From assembly GCF_013214815.1 (NCBI RefSeq), contig NZ_JABSPU010000019.1, positions 1-42,901 of the forward strand: a stretch of 42,901 nucleotides of DNA, given 5' to 3'. This DNA comes from Gilvibacter sp. (lineage in GTDB: Bacteria > Bacteroidota > Bacteroidia > Flavobacteriales > Flavobacteriaceae). A program made the translations under genes and the position numbers. This document shows, piece by piece, positions 1-6,025 of the stretch. Position 1 is the first letter of the stretch; each line of letters begins with the position of its first letter. Below the pieces are notes generated by a model. The model saw nothing but the letters and a program-made list of their open reading frames with translations. It was not told where the DNA came from and did not search any database.

Positions 1-77
1 AGTACTTGCCTTGATAGATCCTCAGTTGGTCCAAGAAGGCGCCTGTGCCACAGCTTGGATCTAGTACGGTCTTGATG
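1..77. repeat. 77-nt exact repeat of 41945-42021 (left branch point)
   Basis: Positions 1-77 match 41945-42021 without a mismatch; the first difference is base 78 (c here, t at 42022). With the matching 77-nt repeat at 3164-3240 it brackets two versions of one locus. Exact equality of both lengths suggests a fixed k-mer overlap from assembly more than a biological terminal repeat. Confidence 0.9.
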
Positions 78-169
78 CCTTTTAGGTCAATGCCCTCTAA
101 GGCTTTGCGTGCCACTTCTAGTGGCGTAGCGTAGAATTGGTCGATGTGTTGTCGTTGTGCGTTTATCAT
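1..169 (-). CDS. N6-adenine DNA methyltransferase, N-terminal fragment (long-branch allele)
   Basis: The first 56 codons of a second allele of the methyltransferase encoded at 40602-42104; the rest is cut off by the window edge. ATG is at 167-169 and the reading runs leftward to base 1. It contains the SAM-binding motif I, DPSCGTGAF, exactly as in the complete copy. The first residues differ (MINAQRQHIDQFYATPLEV here, MTTNNKYQFYATPPEV in the full copy), while positions 1-77 are base-for-base identical. On a circular map this reading would continue into the backbone copy at 41944, so it is probably an alternative 5' end of one gene, not a second methyltransferase. Confidence 0.8.
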   Translation of the reverse strand, partial: MINAQRQHIDQFYATPLEVARKALEGIDLKGIKTVLDPSCGTGAFLDQLRIYQGKY

Positions 170-175
170 GGTTGG

Positions 176-634
176 TTATTTGAATGAGTCTATAACGTCT
201 GACTCGTCTAGTGGAAAGTCATTCCAATTTCCCAGCTGATCGCTAAGGGCTCTGCATGAATCAATAAGGCAACTTATATAAGCCATGTAAGCTGATGAAA
301 TGTCATTGATCTCAACGTATGACTTGTGTCTTAGTGCTTTAGAGTTTTGGCCGTGCCATTTAGCCACCTGCTCTAAATTTTCCGAGGAATTGTACAGATT
401 CAATAGCTTTCGCTTTAGGTAATTTCGGCATTGAGGGTGGTATTGGTGCATTGCTTCAAACAACACATAGGCAAGGTGTGGCTTTTCTTGCTCGTGTATT
501 GCACTGATCACAAAAGGCGTGGCCAAGCGAATAAAGTCAAGCCCCTGCCCAACGCAAAGCTGTTCAGCCAATGCAATGTTCTCTTGTTCGCCCGTTTTAA
601 TAAGCTGCTTTATTTCGTTGATATACTCACTCAT
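176..634 (-). CDS. Small phage protein, paralogue family member (long branch only)
   Basis: 152 residues, ATG at 632-634, stop TAA 176-178, seven bases upstream of the methyltransferase start. No enzyme domain recognised. The N-terminus (INEIKQLIKTGEQENIALAEQL, about residues 5-26, followed by a GQGLD turn) has the helix pattern shared with the genes at 746-1420, 1435-2127 and 39657-40181. Comparable N-terminal helices occur in Bacteroidota proteins that precede leucine-rich repeats; that comparison is from memory. The C-terminal VIDSFK-stop is matched by VLDTFK-stop in the 19-codon remnant at 42112-42171. Function unknown; position in the leftward early unit suggests an accessory role. Confidence 0.75.
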   Translation of the reverse strand: MSEYINEIKQLIKTGEQENIALAEQLCVGQGLDFIRLATPFVISAIHEQEKPHLAYVLFEAMHQYHPQCRNYLKRKLLNLYNSSENLEQVAKWHGQNSKALRHKSYVEINDISSAYMAYISCLIDSCRALSDQLGNWNDFPLDESDVIDSFK

Positions 635-703
635 AATTCTCCATTATCCCGTCCAAGATCGCGCTGGGTCATTTGGAGCAGGGCGGTTTTTGTTTACTTT
701 TTA

Positions 704-717
704 TTACCGAACGGTAA
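704..717. promoter_or_regulatory. Palindrome TTACCG-AA-CGGTAA upstream of the 176-634 gene
   Basis: A perfect 6-bp inverted repeat with a 2-base centre in the 111-bp gap between the starts of two minus-strand genes. It is flanked by gtttac and gtaaac, which extend the symmetry loosely. It could be a protein-binding site or a short RNA hairpin. No Bacteroidota-type promoter was found next to it. Confidence 0.3.
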
Positions 718-745
718 ACGTGGTAATGAATGGTAAATGGTTATT

Positions 746-1420
746 CTAACAGCTTACTTCTAATTGTGAGCCATCTAAAAAACACACATAAGCAATACAT
801 TGCTGTCGCGGCTCAACCTTGAGGGTGTAGCCTTCCTCGGTTTTTACATAGCTTGGCATGTGATCCAAAACTTCACGACACAAAAAAGCTATGCTTCCAA
901 CATCTATATCGTCATCAATCCAGCCTACTTTGTCGATTATGACAACCTTTCCCAATGGCGTATTCAGGTGAGGCTTAAAGCTCCAGTTCCACGAGCCTTT
1001 CGTCTGAGTGATCACTAATTCATAGTAGCAAACGATTCTCTGGATCATGATACCCTCAAGCACTAGATCAATCATTTCGGGCAATTCGCATCTACTCATA
1101 GCGTCCCACATGCCACAGAGATCCTTCATCCTTTCTAAGCTGCATTTCAGACTTTGTTGGGATGTTTTAAGCAGCAAAGATGCGATGGAGTGAATCACAA
1201 CTGTGCTGTTTACAAACTGAGTGCTTTCGAGGCGCGACTTCGCCCATTTAATGCAACCCTTGTCGCGATTGACCATCATCAACACAACAGCCATCTCCTC
1301 AATCTCTGCCTTCTGCGCATCCGTCCCCTGACCATACACCGTTTGAAGGGCGACCTCGACGGCCTCAATCTTTCTGGACTCAACCAGTGCTTTTGCGTTG
1401 TCAAATAATTCTCTGTTCAT
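746..1420 (-). CDS. Small phage protein, paralogue family member (long branch only)
   Basis: 224 residues from the ATG at 1418-1420. A longer reading from 1456 exists, but it overlaps the upstream gene's end, while the ATG at 1420 begins MNRELFDNAKALVES exactly as in the neighbour at 2127, so 1420 is preferred. The N-terminal helix, then GQGTDAQK (about residues 28-35), matches MNRELFDNALALIAS...TQGTDAQKK next door. The rest is mixed helix and strand without a recognised motif. Fourteen bases separate it from the upstream stop. A 27-nt stretch over its start (1395-1421) is repeated exactly at 2102-2128. Function unknown. Confidence 0.75.
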   Translation of the reverse strand: MNRELFDNAKALVESRKIEAVEVALQTVYGQGTDAQKAEIEEMAVVLMMVNRDKGCIKWAKSRLESTQFVNSTVVIHSIASLLLKTSQQSLKCSLERMKDLCGMWDAMSRCELPEMIDLVLEGIMIQRIVCYYELVITQTKGSWNWSFKPHLNTPLGKVVIIDKVGWIDDDIDVGSIAFLCREVLDHMPSYVKTEEGYTLKVEPRQQCIAYVCFLDGSQLEVSC

Positions 1421-1434
1421 GATTCTTATTGATT

Positions 1435-2127
1435 TTAAAATGGTAGGCTTATCCATTCCTTTTCGTGGATCCTCAATTTATTGTTCTGATTATCTACATC
1501 AAGCTCATCCATTGATTCGCTGAGAAGCACCCTAACAGCCTCGCCTTTGTTGCTCAGGAATACCTCTTGCCCCGTATTTATTGCGTCCCAAAGTTCTGTT
1601 GTAAGGCAATCGCTATTGGTGTTTATGCGCACGGGGCTAAGTTCGACCCAATGTTCGTACTTTTTATTCGGGGCATCTTCATAGAAAAATGGCGTATAGT
1701 TGCTCTTATCCTTGTCGCAGCAAAAAAAAGACACTTCTGATAGGTGCCAAGTTCTATCACTTGCTATTCCCTGTAGCTCGCAGTAAAAATAAGGCTCCCA
1801 CTCTAGCAGAAAGTCTATATAGTCAAGCATTTCCTTGGTGTCCTGTACGTTTCCCATAGAGCCCGCACTCCACTCATAAAACCACTCAATAACACGCCCT
1901 GCCACTCTAGTTTGCATTGCTTTGTCCTGATAAAACAGCAAGCCTAGCGCGTGATCAATCTTGTCCTCATCCCCATTCATCAGCCAAGAAACATAAGGAT
2001 GCGTTTGTGCGTGTTTTTTCTGGGCATCTGTGCCTTGTGTCTCAATTTGCATGCGCCCTATTTCGACGCTTGCCTCGTCAAAGGATGCTATAAGCGCTAG
2101 AGCGTTGTCAAATAATTCTCTGTTCAT
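1435..2127 (-). CDS. Small phage protein, paralogue of the 746-1420 product (long branch only)
   Basis: 230 residues, ATG 2125-2127, overlapping the upstream stop by 4 nt (2124-2127), which suggests translational coupling. N-terminus MNRELFDNALALIAS and the later TQGTDAQKK match the 746-1420 protein; after about residue 40 the two diverge strongly. The C-terminal half is rich in acidic and aromatic residues. No catalytic motif recognised. The shared 27-nt segment at the start codons of the two genes is a ready substrate for recombination between them. Confidence 0.75.
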   Translation of the reverse strand: MNRELFDNALALIASFDEASVEIGRMQIETQGTDAQKKHAQTHPYVSWLMNGDEDKIDHALGLLFYQDKAMQTRVAGRVIEWFYEWSAGSMGNVQDTKEMLDYIDFLLEWEPYFYCELQGIASDRTWHLSEVSFFCCDKDKSNYTPFFYEDAPNKKYEHWVELSPVRINTNSDCLTTELWDAINTGQEVFLSNKGEAVRVLLSESMDELDVDNQNNKLRIHEKEWISLPF

Positions 2128-2549
2128 GGTCGTATAGTTAGATTAGTGGTTTTGTCAATTTTCTGATTAATATCTGCTAAGACATAATCCCTGTACACGA
2201 TCATCCCAGCAACAGCATCCCTCACTTGCCGATTGTAGCACTTTATACACTCTTGCTCGTTATCAAAACAACGAAGGGAAGTGCCTGTACGCCATTTGTA
2301 TCCTGTGTTATCGAATAGGGCAATGACTTTCTTGGTTAGCTTATCGCCTTTGCCAAAGGCAACAAAATGGCTGTCGCTGTAATATATTTTCTTCTTGCCT
2401 TCTAGCTTTTTGTTCGATCTCACCAACACCTTTGTTGGCTTGATGTGTCTAATCGGCTTGTCTGCATAATCCCTATACCGTAGGTCGCAAACCCATAGCA
2501 CTTCTCCATCATGCATTCCTTTTGCTAGGTTTTCTTCTTGCATTTCCAT
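2124..2549 (-). CDS. Conserved small phage protein, function unknown (long branch only)
   Basis: 141 residues, ATG 2547-2549, one base after the stop of the upstream gene (2551). Basic N-terminal half with KPIRHIKPTKVLVRSNKK and KKKIYYSDSHF, then LFDNTGYKW and a cysteine pair CFDNEQECIKC (about residues 98-108). The LFDNTG...CF..EQEC pattern suggests a small beta-rich domain, possibly nucleic-acid or metal binding, but no named family can be given. It lies in the leftward unit directly after a probable replication gene. The short branch has only a 13-codon reading frame at this place (42168-42209). Confidence 0.7.
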   Translation of the reverse strand: MEMQEENLAKGMHDGEVLWVCDLRYRDYADKPIRHIKPTKVLVRSNKKLEGKKKIYYSDSHFVAFGKGDKLTKKVIALFDNTGYKWRTGTSLRCFDNEQECIKCYNRQVRDAVAGMIVYRDYVLADINQKIDKTTNLTIRP

Positions 2550-2550
2550 G

Positions 2551-3609
2551 TTACTCTTTTTTCAAACTTTCCTTAATAATCCCCTTAAGCACGATCAGCG
2601 TCGAATACTTTTGGACAACTTTGTCCTTAAAACTCGATTCCTTAAATCCGTCTTCTAAGGGCTTTAAAATTGATTCAATGGACTTGGGGTCGTATTTGTC
2701 ACGAAACGCGCTTAAATCAGCCTTCTTTTGCCAATAATGGACCATCTTGCGAACATCTTCCCGCTCGTTTTTGGGCAAATCTGGATTTTTGGCCTTTTCG
2801 AGTGTCTGTTTTTTGACAAAAGCCTTTGCCTCTTGCACGATATCCGCTTTCTCTTCTTGGGAGAACTCAATCACCCCAAGCTCTTGCACTAGGATCTTAC
2901 CCCAGAATGCTTTGATGTGCTTTTCAATCTCTGACAAGTCGCCCGTTTGGGTGAAGTGCTCAACCATGGCGCGGTACTCCTTCAAGACGTGCTCATGGGC
3001 CTGCTTGTTCTTCTGCTCAGCTTCTGCGTCCTTGCTGCGAGCTTCTAGTAAATCGAGTTGCTGGCTGTAGGTGCCCAGCACGGACTTTCTAAACCTGAGA
3101 TAGGCGCTTAGCACATTCCCGATGTCGCCTATTGGAAGGCGGCCACCGTAGGCCGTGCAATTTGCATCGTATTTTTTCGAGGCCCAAAGGGAAAACGCTT
3201 CTTTGATTTCCTGAACCGCAAGCATTGGAAAACGCTCTTTGATGAAGTCGGCGCATTCCGAGACAAAAAGCCAAGCCTCTGATTTTTTGATTGGAGCCCC
3301 GTCTTCCCCGCGCCCAACTAGAACCAGATCCTGCATCGCTGAAAAGTTGATGCCCGTGAAGGCTTTCAAGGTTTGCGTGATCGCGGCTTTGAGGAGTGTG
3401 TCTTGCCGAGCCATCGACTTGGCGTTGCCAGACTTGAGGGTGCTCCGCATGTTGGAAGCGCTAGCTCGTACGATTTTCTCCACTTGGTCAATGCTGGCCT
3501 CCGTCAATTTCGCTGTCGAGCTGATAGTAATCGCTTGAGAACTCGTTAAGGAGGTCGGCTGTAACGCTGCTTGATTGTTGTCCTGTGTTGTTAGATCGCT
3601 GCTGTGCAT
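2551..3609 (-). CDS. Probable phage replication-associated protein
   Basis: About 352 residues from the ATG at 3609, which overlaps the initiator gene by 122 nt. A TTG at 3666 would extend it; an ATG at 3450 would avoid the overlap, so the start is uncertain. The N-terminal part is Q/S/T-rich and probably disordered. The core has ERFPMLAVQEIKEAFSLWAS and a conserved YGGRLPIGDIGNVLSAYLRFRK segment, followed by a long charged helix (about 210-260) and a lysine-rich C-terminus. The position directly behind the initiator suggests a helicase-loader or replisome accessory role; this is inference. A diverged second allele is at 42206-42901. Confidence 0.7.
   Translation of the reverse strand: MHSSDLTTQDNNQAALQPTSLTSSQAITISSTAKLTEASIDQVEKIVRASASNMRSTLKSGNAKSMARQDTLLKAAITQTLKAFTGINFSAMQDLVLVGRGEDGAPIKKSEAWLFVSECADFIKERFPMLAVQEIKEAFSLWASKKYDANCTAYGGRLPIGDIGNVLSAYLRFRKSVLGTYSQQLDLLEARSKDAEAEQKNKQAHEHVLKEYRAMVEHFTQTGDLSEIEKHIKAFWGKILVQELGVIEFSQEEKADIVQEAKAFVKKQTLEKAKNPDLPKNEREDVRKMVHYWQKKADLSAFRDKYDPKSIESILKPLEDGFKESSFKDKVVQKYSTLIVLKGIIKESLKKE
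3164..3240. repeat. 77-nt exact repeat of 42825-42901 (right branch point)
   Basis: Positions 3164-3240 equal 42825-42901 with no mismatch; the base just before differs (t at 3163, g at 42824). It lies inside the replication-associated gene. Together with 1-77 it marks where the two versions of the locus rejoin. Confidence 0.9.
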
Positions 3610-4435
3610 TGGTTGTGTGATTTTTGGGGAAGACTCCGCTCCAATTATTTGCAAAAGTCTGTTCAATGGATAGAATTAAGTTTTGCTTGCCATGTTCTCG
3701 AATTGCCTTCGCCCATTGCTTGAAAAGGGTCTTGATGCTTCTAGAAGATTTGTAGCGCTCTCTGCGCTCTTGCTTGTAGCGCATGAACTCAAGGAAAGCG
3801 GCGAAAACTTCATCATCAAACTCAGGGGGCACTTCCACACCATCCCAAACATTACCTTTTTTTCGCGCAACTTTTTTTGGCTCTGCGTCCTGCTTGGATT
3901 TTACGGGTTTTTCTTTTTTATCTTTTTCTTTAAAAGAGTTATTCTTTATTCTTCTTTCTTTAGTTGGTGTGGAAATCGTGTGGGAATCGTGTGTTTTGGT
4001 GTGTGTTTTGGTGTGTGGCGAGCCTTCATAACCAACTGATTCTTCGGTTGTTGTCCGTGTGTTTTGGTGTGTGTTTTGGTGTGTGGAAATCGTGTGGAAA
4101 TCGTGTGTTTTTTTTAGGGTTAAAATTGTGGTGTTTTTCATGCCTTCTAAGTCTATGTATCCATCTGATTTTAAGGATTTTAAGAAGTGCCTAACTTTGT
4201 TCTTATTCCACTTATAGCACCCTTTTGACTTATTTGAATTAAATATTTCCACCCAGCTATCGAGGGAATAAACCGCCTGTCCTTCTCGGCAAATTAGGTG
4301 TTGACCACCTACATTTATTTGCTTTTCTTCGTAATTCACGTGGGCTAAAATATCGCCCCATGCACGGAAATAGTGGTCCTTTCCATGCACCCATGTTCCG
4401 TAAACTGATCGCATTATTTTGACAAATCCACTCAT
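3488..4435 (-). CDS. Phage replication initiator-like protein
   Basis: 315 residues, ATG 4433-4435. Residues 1-120 look like the winged-helix N-terminus of phage replisome organiser/initiator proteins: KDHYFRAWGDILAHVNY, an inferred IC-REGQAVYSLDSW segment, then WNKNKVRHFLKSLKSDGYI and a beta wing ILTLKK. Residues 120-180 are a H/T-rich then lysine-rich linker whose DNA is the repeat region described at 3897-4110. Residues 200-275 (FDDEVFAAFLEFMRYKQERRERYKSSRSIKTLFKQWAKAI) resemble the C-terminal helical part of DnaD/O-like proteins. It would bind the origin and recruit the host helicase. The C-terminus overlaps the next gene by 122 nt. Confidence 0.75.
   Translation of the reverse strand: MSGFVKIMRSVYGTWVHGKDHYFRAWGDILAHVNYEEKQINVGGQHLICREGQAVYSLDSWVEIFNSNKSKGCYKWNKNKVRHFLKSLKSDGYIDLEGMKNTTILTLKKTHDFHTISTHQNTHQNTRTTTEESVGYEGSPHTKTHTKTHDSHTISTPTKERRIKNNSFKEKDKKEKPVKSKQDAEPKKVARKKGNVWDGVEVPPEFDDEVFAAFLEFMRYKQERRERYKSSRSIKTLFKQWAKAIREHGKQNLILSIEQTFANNWSGVFPKNHTTNAQQRSNNTGQQSSSVTADLLNEFSSDYYQLDSEIDGGQH
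3967..4018 (+). repeat. Iteron-like array A
   Basis: Consecutive units on the + strand: GTGTGGAAATC (3967), GTGTGGGAATC (3978), GTGTGTTTTG (3989), GTGTGTGTTTTG (3999), GTGTGTGG (4011). Spacing is about one helical turn. The encoded linker is His/Thr-rich. Confidence 0.75.
4057..4110 (+). repeat. Iteron-like array B
   Basis: Units GTGTGTTTTG (4057), GTGTGTGTTTTG (4067), GTGTGTGGAAATC (4079), GTGTGGAAATC (4092), GTGTGTTTTTTT (4103). The same two unit types as array A but in the opposite order, separated from A by 38 bp. Confidence 0.75.
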
Positions 4436-4491
4436 GGTTTTTGTTTATGGTTTTAGGGATATGAACAAGAAAAAGAAAAAGGAAGTGGGAT

Positions 4492-4557
4492 AACCTATAC
4501 AAGGAAATGGATAGGTTGGCAGGATTCCTAAGTTAATGAAAACTTATAAAATCCTGC
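4492..4557 (-). promoter_or_regulatory. Two tandem hairpins in the leader of the initiator gene
   Basis: Inverted repeats AACCTAT (4492-4498)/ATAGGTT (4511-4517) and GCAGGATT (4519-4526)/AATCCTGC (4550-4557), both perfect, fill the 129-bp gap between the membrane-protein gene and the initiator ATG. In the leftward direction the second hairpin is followed within about 10 nt by a T-rich stretch (complement of 4464-4482). They may be a terminator/attenuator or an RNA control of initiator expression. Confidence 0.45.
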
Positions 4558-4564
4558 ATGTAAT

Positions 4565-5104
4565 CTAGAAGAAACGTTTCTGAGGGTGGACGATCCACCA
4601 ATAGGAATCCTCGTGTTTCTCAATGAAGTCATCCAGGAACGTTGTGTCAATTGGAGTGGCAGGGTGCAGGGAGTCCTCTGGGCGTCGAGCATAAGTATGT
4701 ACCACGAATTTCCCTTGTTGGATTCCCAATGTGTGCAAGTATCCGCTAGAGTGCAGGTACTCTATTGGTAATTCGTTGGGGTATTCTGCAATAAATATTT
4801 CGTACTGCTGCATCAGGCAGTATTGCAAGCCAGCACCGTGGGCGATAGCTTGAAGTCTCTTGTTGGTGTAAACCCATTGAGCTACTGCCCCTTTTGGGGC
4901 ATCCAAGTCTACGGCGTGTACTGGTCTGTGTGCGTTTTTATTGTTGATTTCTATCAACTGCTGGTAAGTGTCGTCTAGTGCTTGATGCGGTGCTGTTTGT
5001 GCCTCGGACATGGTGTATAAAATTATTGTTAGTAATGCGGCTAAGAGGTAGCCAATAATGGTTGGGTAGTTGGTTGGAGTGATGTTGTCATTGTTGTTTT
5101 CCAT
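4565..5104 (-). CDS. Small membrane-anchored protein, function unknown
   Basis: 179 residues, ATG 5102-5104. A polar N-terminus of about 14 residues is followed by one hydrophobic segment (IIGYLLAALLTIILYTM, about 16-32) and a soluble domain of about 145 residues with AQWVYTNKRLQAIAHGAGLQYCLMQQYEIF and ending SYWWIVHPQKRFF. It has no lipobox. The topology suggests a single-pass inner-membrane protein. It lies between the first gene of the leftward unit and the initiator, so it is probably expressed early; superinfection exclusion is one possibility but nothing in the sequence proves it. Confidence 0.7.
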   Translation of the reverse strand: MENNNDNITPTNYPTIIGYLLAALLTIILYTMSEAQTAPHQALDDTYQQLIEINNKNAHRPVHAVDLDAPKGAVAQWVYTNKRLQAIAHGAGLQYCLMQQYEIFIAEYPNELPIEYLHSSGYLHTLGIQQGKFVVHTYARRPEDSLHPATPIDTTFLDDFIEKHEDSYWWIVHPQKRFF

Positions 5105-5125
5105 GATAACATCGTTGAAAAGTTA

Positions 5126-5141
5126 GAAAATCGTGTGTTCT
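5126..5141 (+). repeat. Isolated iteron-like unit
   Basis: The stretch GAAAATCGTGTGTTCT shares AAATCGTGTGTT with the junction of the units in array B (about 4098-4109). It lies in the 67-bp gap upstream of the membrane-protein gene, on the same strand as the arrays. It may be an extra binding site for the initiator; a chance match cannot be excluded. Confidence 0.35.
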
Positions 5142-5171
5142 ATGCCAGTTAGCATACTGAAACAATCCACT

Positions 5172-5546
5172 TTAAATCCCCGCAAGTAGTACAGGTGCTA
5201 GCGTTGTGTACATTCCCGTCACTTGAGTAAAAACGCACTGCAATTGGTCGCAATAGACATCATTAAAGCGCTGTTCTTTGGTTATTTTGTAATCGAAGGT
5301 TTTTTTATTGAGGGTTCCTTTGTAAAAGTACATGTCGTAGCTATCGGTGCGCGTATTGTAGTAGATGTGCAAACGGTTAGCGCCGCTTTGGTTCGGTTTT
5401 AGGTCCATGCGCAGTCCTGCAAATGCTTTTTCTGTTTGAGGTGTAGCCATGAAGTTTTTGCTGCCTGTCATGGCGATGAAGCGATTGCCGCCTAGTTGTT
5501 GCTGAATTGTTTTTGCTATTTGCATGTGTTGTGCTGTGGTAGTCAT
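5172..5546 (-). CDS. Conserved small phage/mobile-element protein, first leftward gene
   Basis: 124 residues from the ATG at 5544-5546. An upstream in-frame ATG at 5616-5618 is rejected because it lies before the promoter whose -7 box is 5592-5599. The sequence has the recognisable pattern MQIAKTIQQQLGGNRFIAMTGSKNF, a beta-rich middle (RLHIYYNTRTDSYDMYFYK) and YCDQLQCVFTQVTGMYTTL at the C-terminus. Small proteins with this IA-QLGGN-FI-MTG...TGL layout are common on phages and mobile elements; their function is not known to me. Being the first gene behind the operator-controlled promoter it should be strongly regulated by the putative repressor. Confidence 0.75.
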   Translation of the reverse strand: MTTTAQHMQIAKTIQQQLGGNRFIAMTGSKNFMATPQTEKAFAGLRMDLKPNQSGANRLHIYYNTRTDSYDMYFYKGTLNKKTFDYKITKEQRFNDVYCDQLQCVFTQVTGMYTTLAPVLLAGI

Positions 5547-5591
5547 GACGATTTGTTGTTTGTGTAGTTGTGTTGTGGTTTGTTGTTGATA

Positions 5592-5623
5592 CAAATATAG
5601 GGCATGTTTCAGTATCATCCAAA
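5592..5623 (-). promoter_or_regulatory. Leftward early promoter PL
   Basis: On the minus strand: -33 box TTTG (complement of 5620-5623), 20-nt spacer, -7 box TATATTTG (complement of 5592-5599), an exact fit to the Bacteroidota consensus TTTG/TAnnTTTG. The expected start is near 5585, about 40 nt before the ATG at 5546. The -33 box lies in the left arm of the operator palindrome at 5614-5635. Confidence 0.7.
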
Positions 5624-5635
5624 TTTTTGGATGAT
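5614..5635. promoter_or_regulatory. Operator palindrome OL
   Basis: Arms ATCATCCAAA and TTTGGATGAT around a 2-base TT centre. The left arm covers the -33 box of PL. The right end runs into TATTTTTG (5635-5642), an exact TAnnTTTG that could be the -7 box for the rightward repressor gene. A bound protein could block both. Confidence 0.75.
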
Positions 5636-5656
5636 ATTTTTGCAGAAAAGTTTACC

Positions 5657-5675
5657 TATCCAAAAAATTGGATTA
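5657..5675. promoter_or_regulatory. Operator-like palindrome OM
   Basis: A weaker copy: TATCCAAAAAATTGGATTA, sharing the ATCCAAA...TTGGAT core with the operators at 5614 and 6004. It lies 29 bp before the putative repressor ATG and after its likely start point, so it could be an autoregulatory site. Confidence 0.55.
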
Positions 5676-5703
5676 CCTTTATAGTGTAAACAAACAGAGA
5701 ATT

Positions 5704-5997
5704 ATGAAACAGAAAGCAACAGAAGACTTGTGCAATGCCATAAAGGCGCTGTCTAAGCCGTTATTAACAAATTATGGATTGAACGACTATACGTATGTTA
5801 GGAAGCGTTCAGAATTTAAGAAAGGTTGGATGAAATTCTTAGAAGACCAAAAACCGCCAGAAGGTGTCTCTTATAGAATAATAGTTAGATCATGGAAAAC
5901 CAACTCTAACCTAAATCGGATGAGGTATATCGAGATTTGTGGGTGGTTAGGCATTAATGTTAATGAAGATTTAATGGTGCTAGATCTAAAAAAATAA
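5704..5997 (+). CDS. Putative repressor of the phage switch
   Basis: 97 residues, ATG 5704. Small basic protein (MKQKATEDLCNAIKAL..., ending VLDLKK). The segment from about residue 55 to 90 (VSYRIIVRSWKTNSNLNRMRYIEICGWLGI) could form a helix-turn-helix like that of small Cro/XRE proteins, but the match is not clear enough to be sure. The main argument is context: it is the only rightward gene between divergent promoters, and operator palindromes lie on both sides of it and in front of it (5614, 5657, 6004). Likely acts as a dimer on these sites and on its own gene. Confidence 0.6.
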   Translation: MKQKATEDLCNAIKALSKPLLTNYGLNDYTYVRKRSEFKKGWMKFLEDQKPPEGVSYRIIVRSWKTNSNLNRMRYIEICGWLGINVNEDLMVLDLKK

Positions 5998-6003
5998 AAC
6001 AAA

Positions 6004-6025
6004 GTCATCCAAAAATTTGGATGAT
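6004..6025. promoter_or_regulatory. Operator palindrome OR
   Basis: Arms gTCATCCAAA and TTTGGATGAt around a centre AA; the same palindrome as at 5614 apart from the end base and the centre. Its right arm contains the -33 box TTTG of the rightward promoter. Confidence 0.75.

Larger units (their letters stand above)
3897..4110. other. Putative replication origin inside the initiator gene
   Basis: Two iteron-like arrays (3967-4018 and 4057-4110) lie beside a T/pyrimidine-rich tract (about 3898-3961), all within the coding sequence of the initiator. This is the layout of the lambda origin, where the iterons and an A/T-rich unwinding element sit in gene O. That the element works as an origin here is inferred from layout only. 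Confidence 0.55.

Noticed and set aside
3683-4194. Open frames on the plus strand over the initiator repeats
   Set aside because: They read the T/G-rich iteron arrays as repeats of VWKSCGNRV and VCFGVCFGV; low complexity, antisense to a convincing gene, with no start context.
4257-4502. Minus-strand frame overlapping the initiator start
   Set aside because: It would run through the leader hairpins and overlaps the well-supported initiator N-terminus in another frame.
5547-5618. Longer N-terminus for the first leftward gene (ATG at 5618)
   Set aside because: That ATG lies upstream of the -7 box at 5592-5599, so the transcript from PL would not contain it; the peptide is a Q/T-rich translation of the leader.
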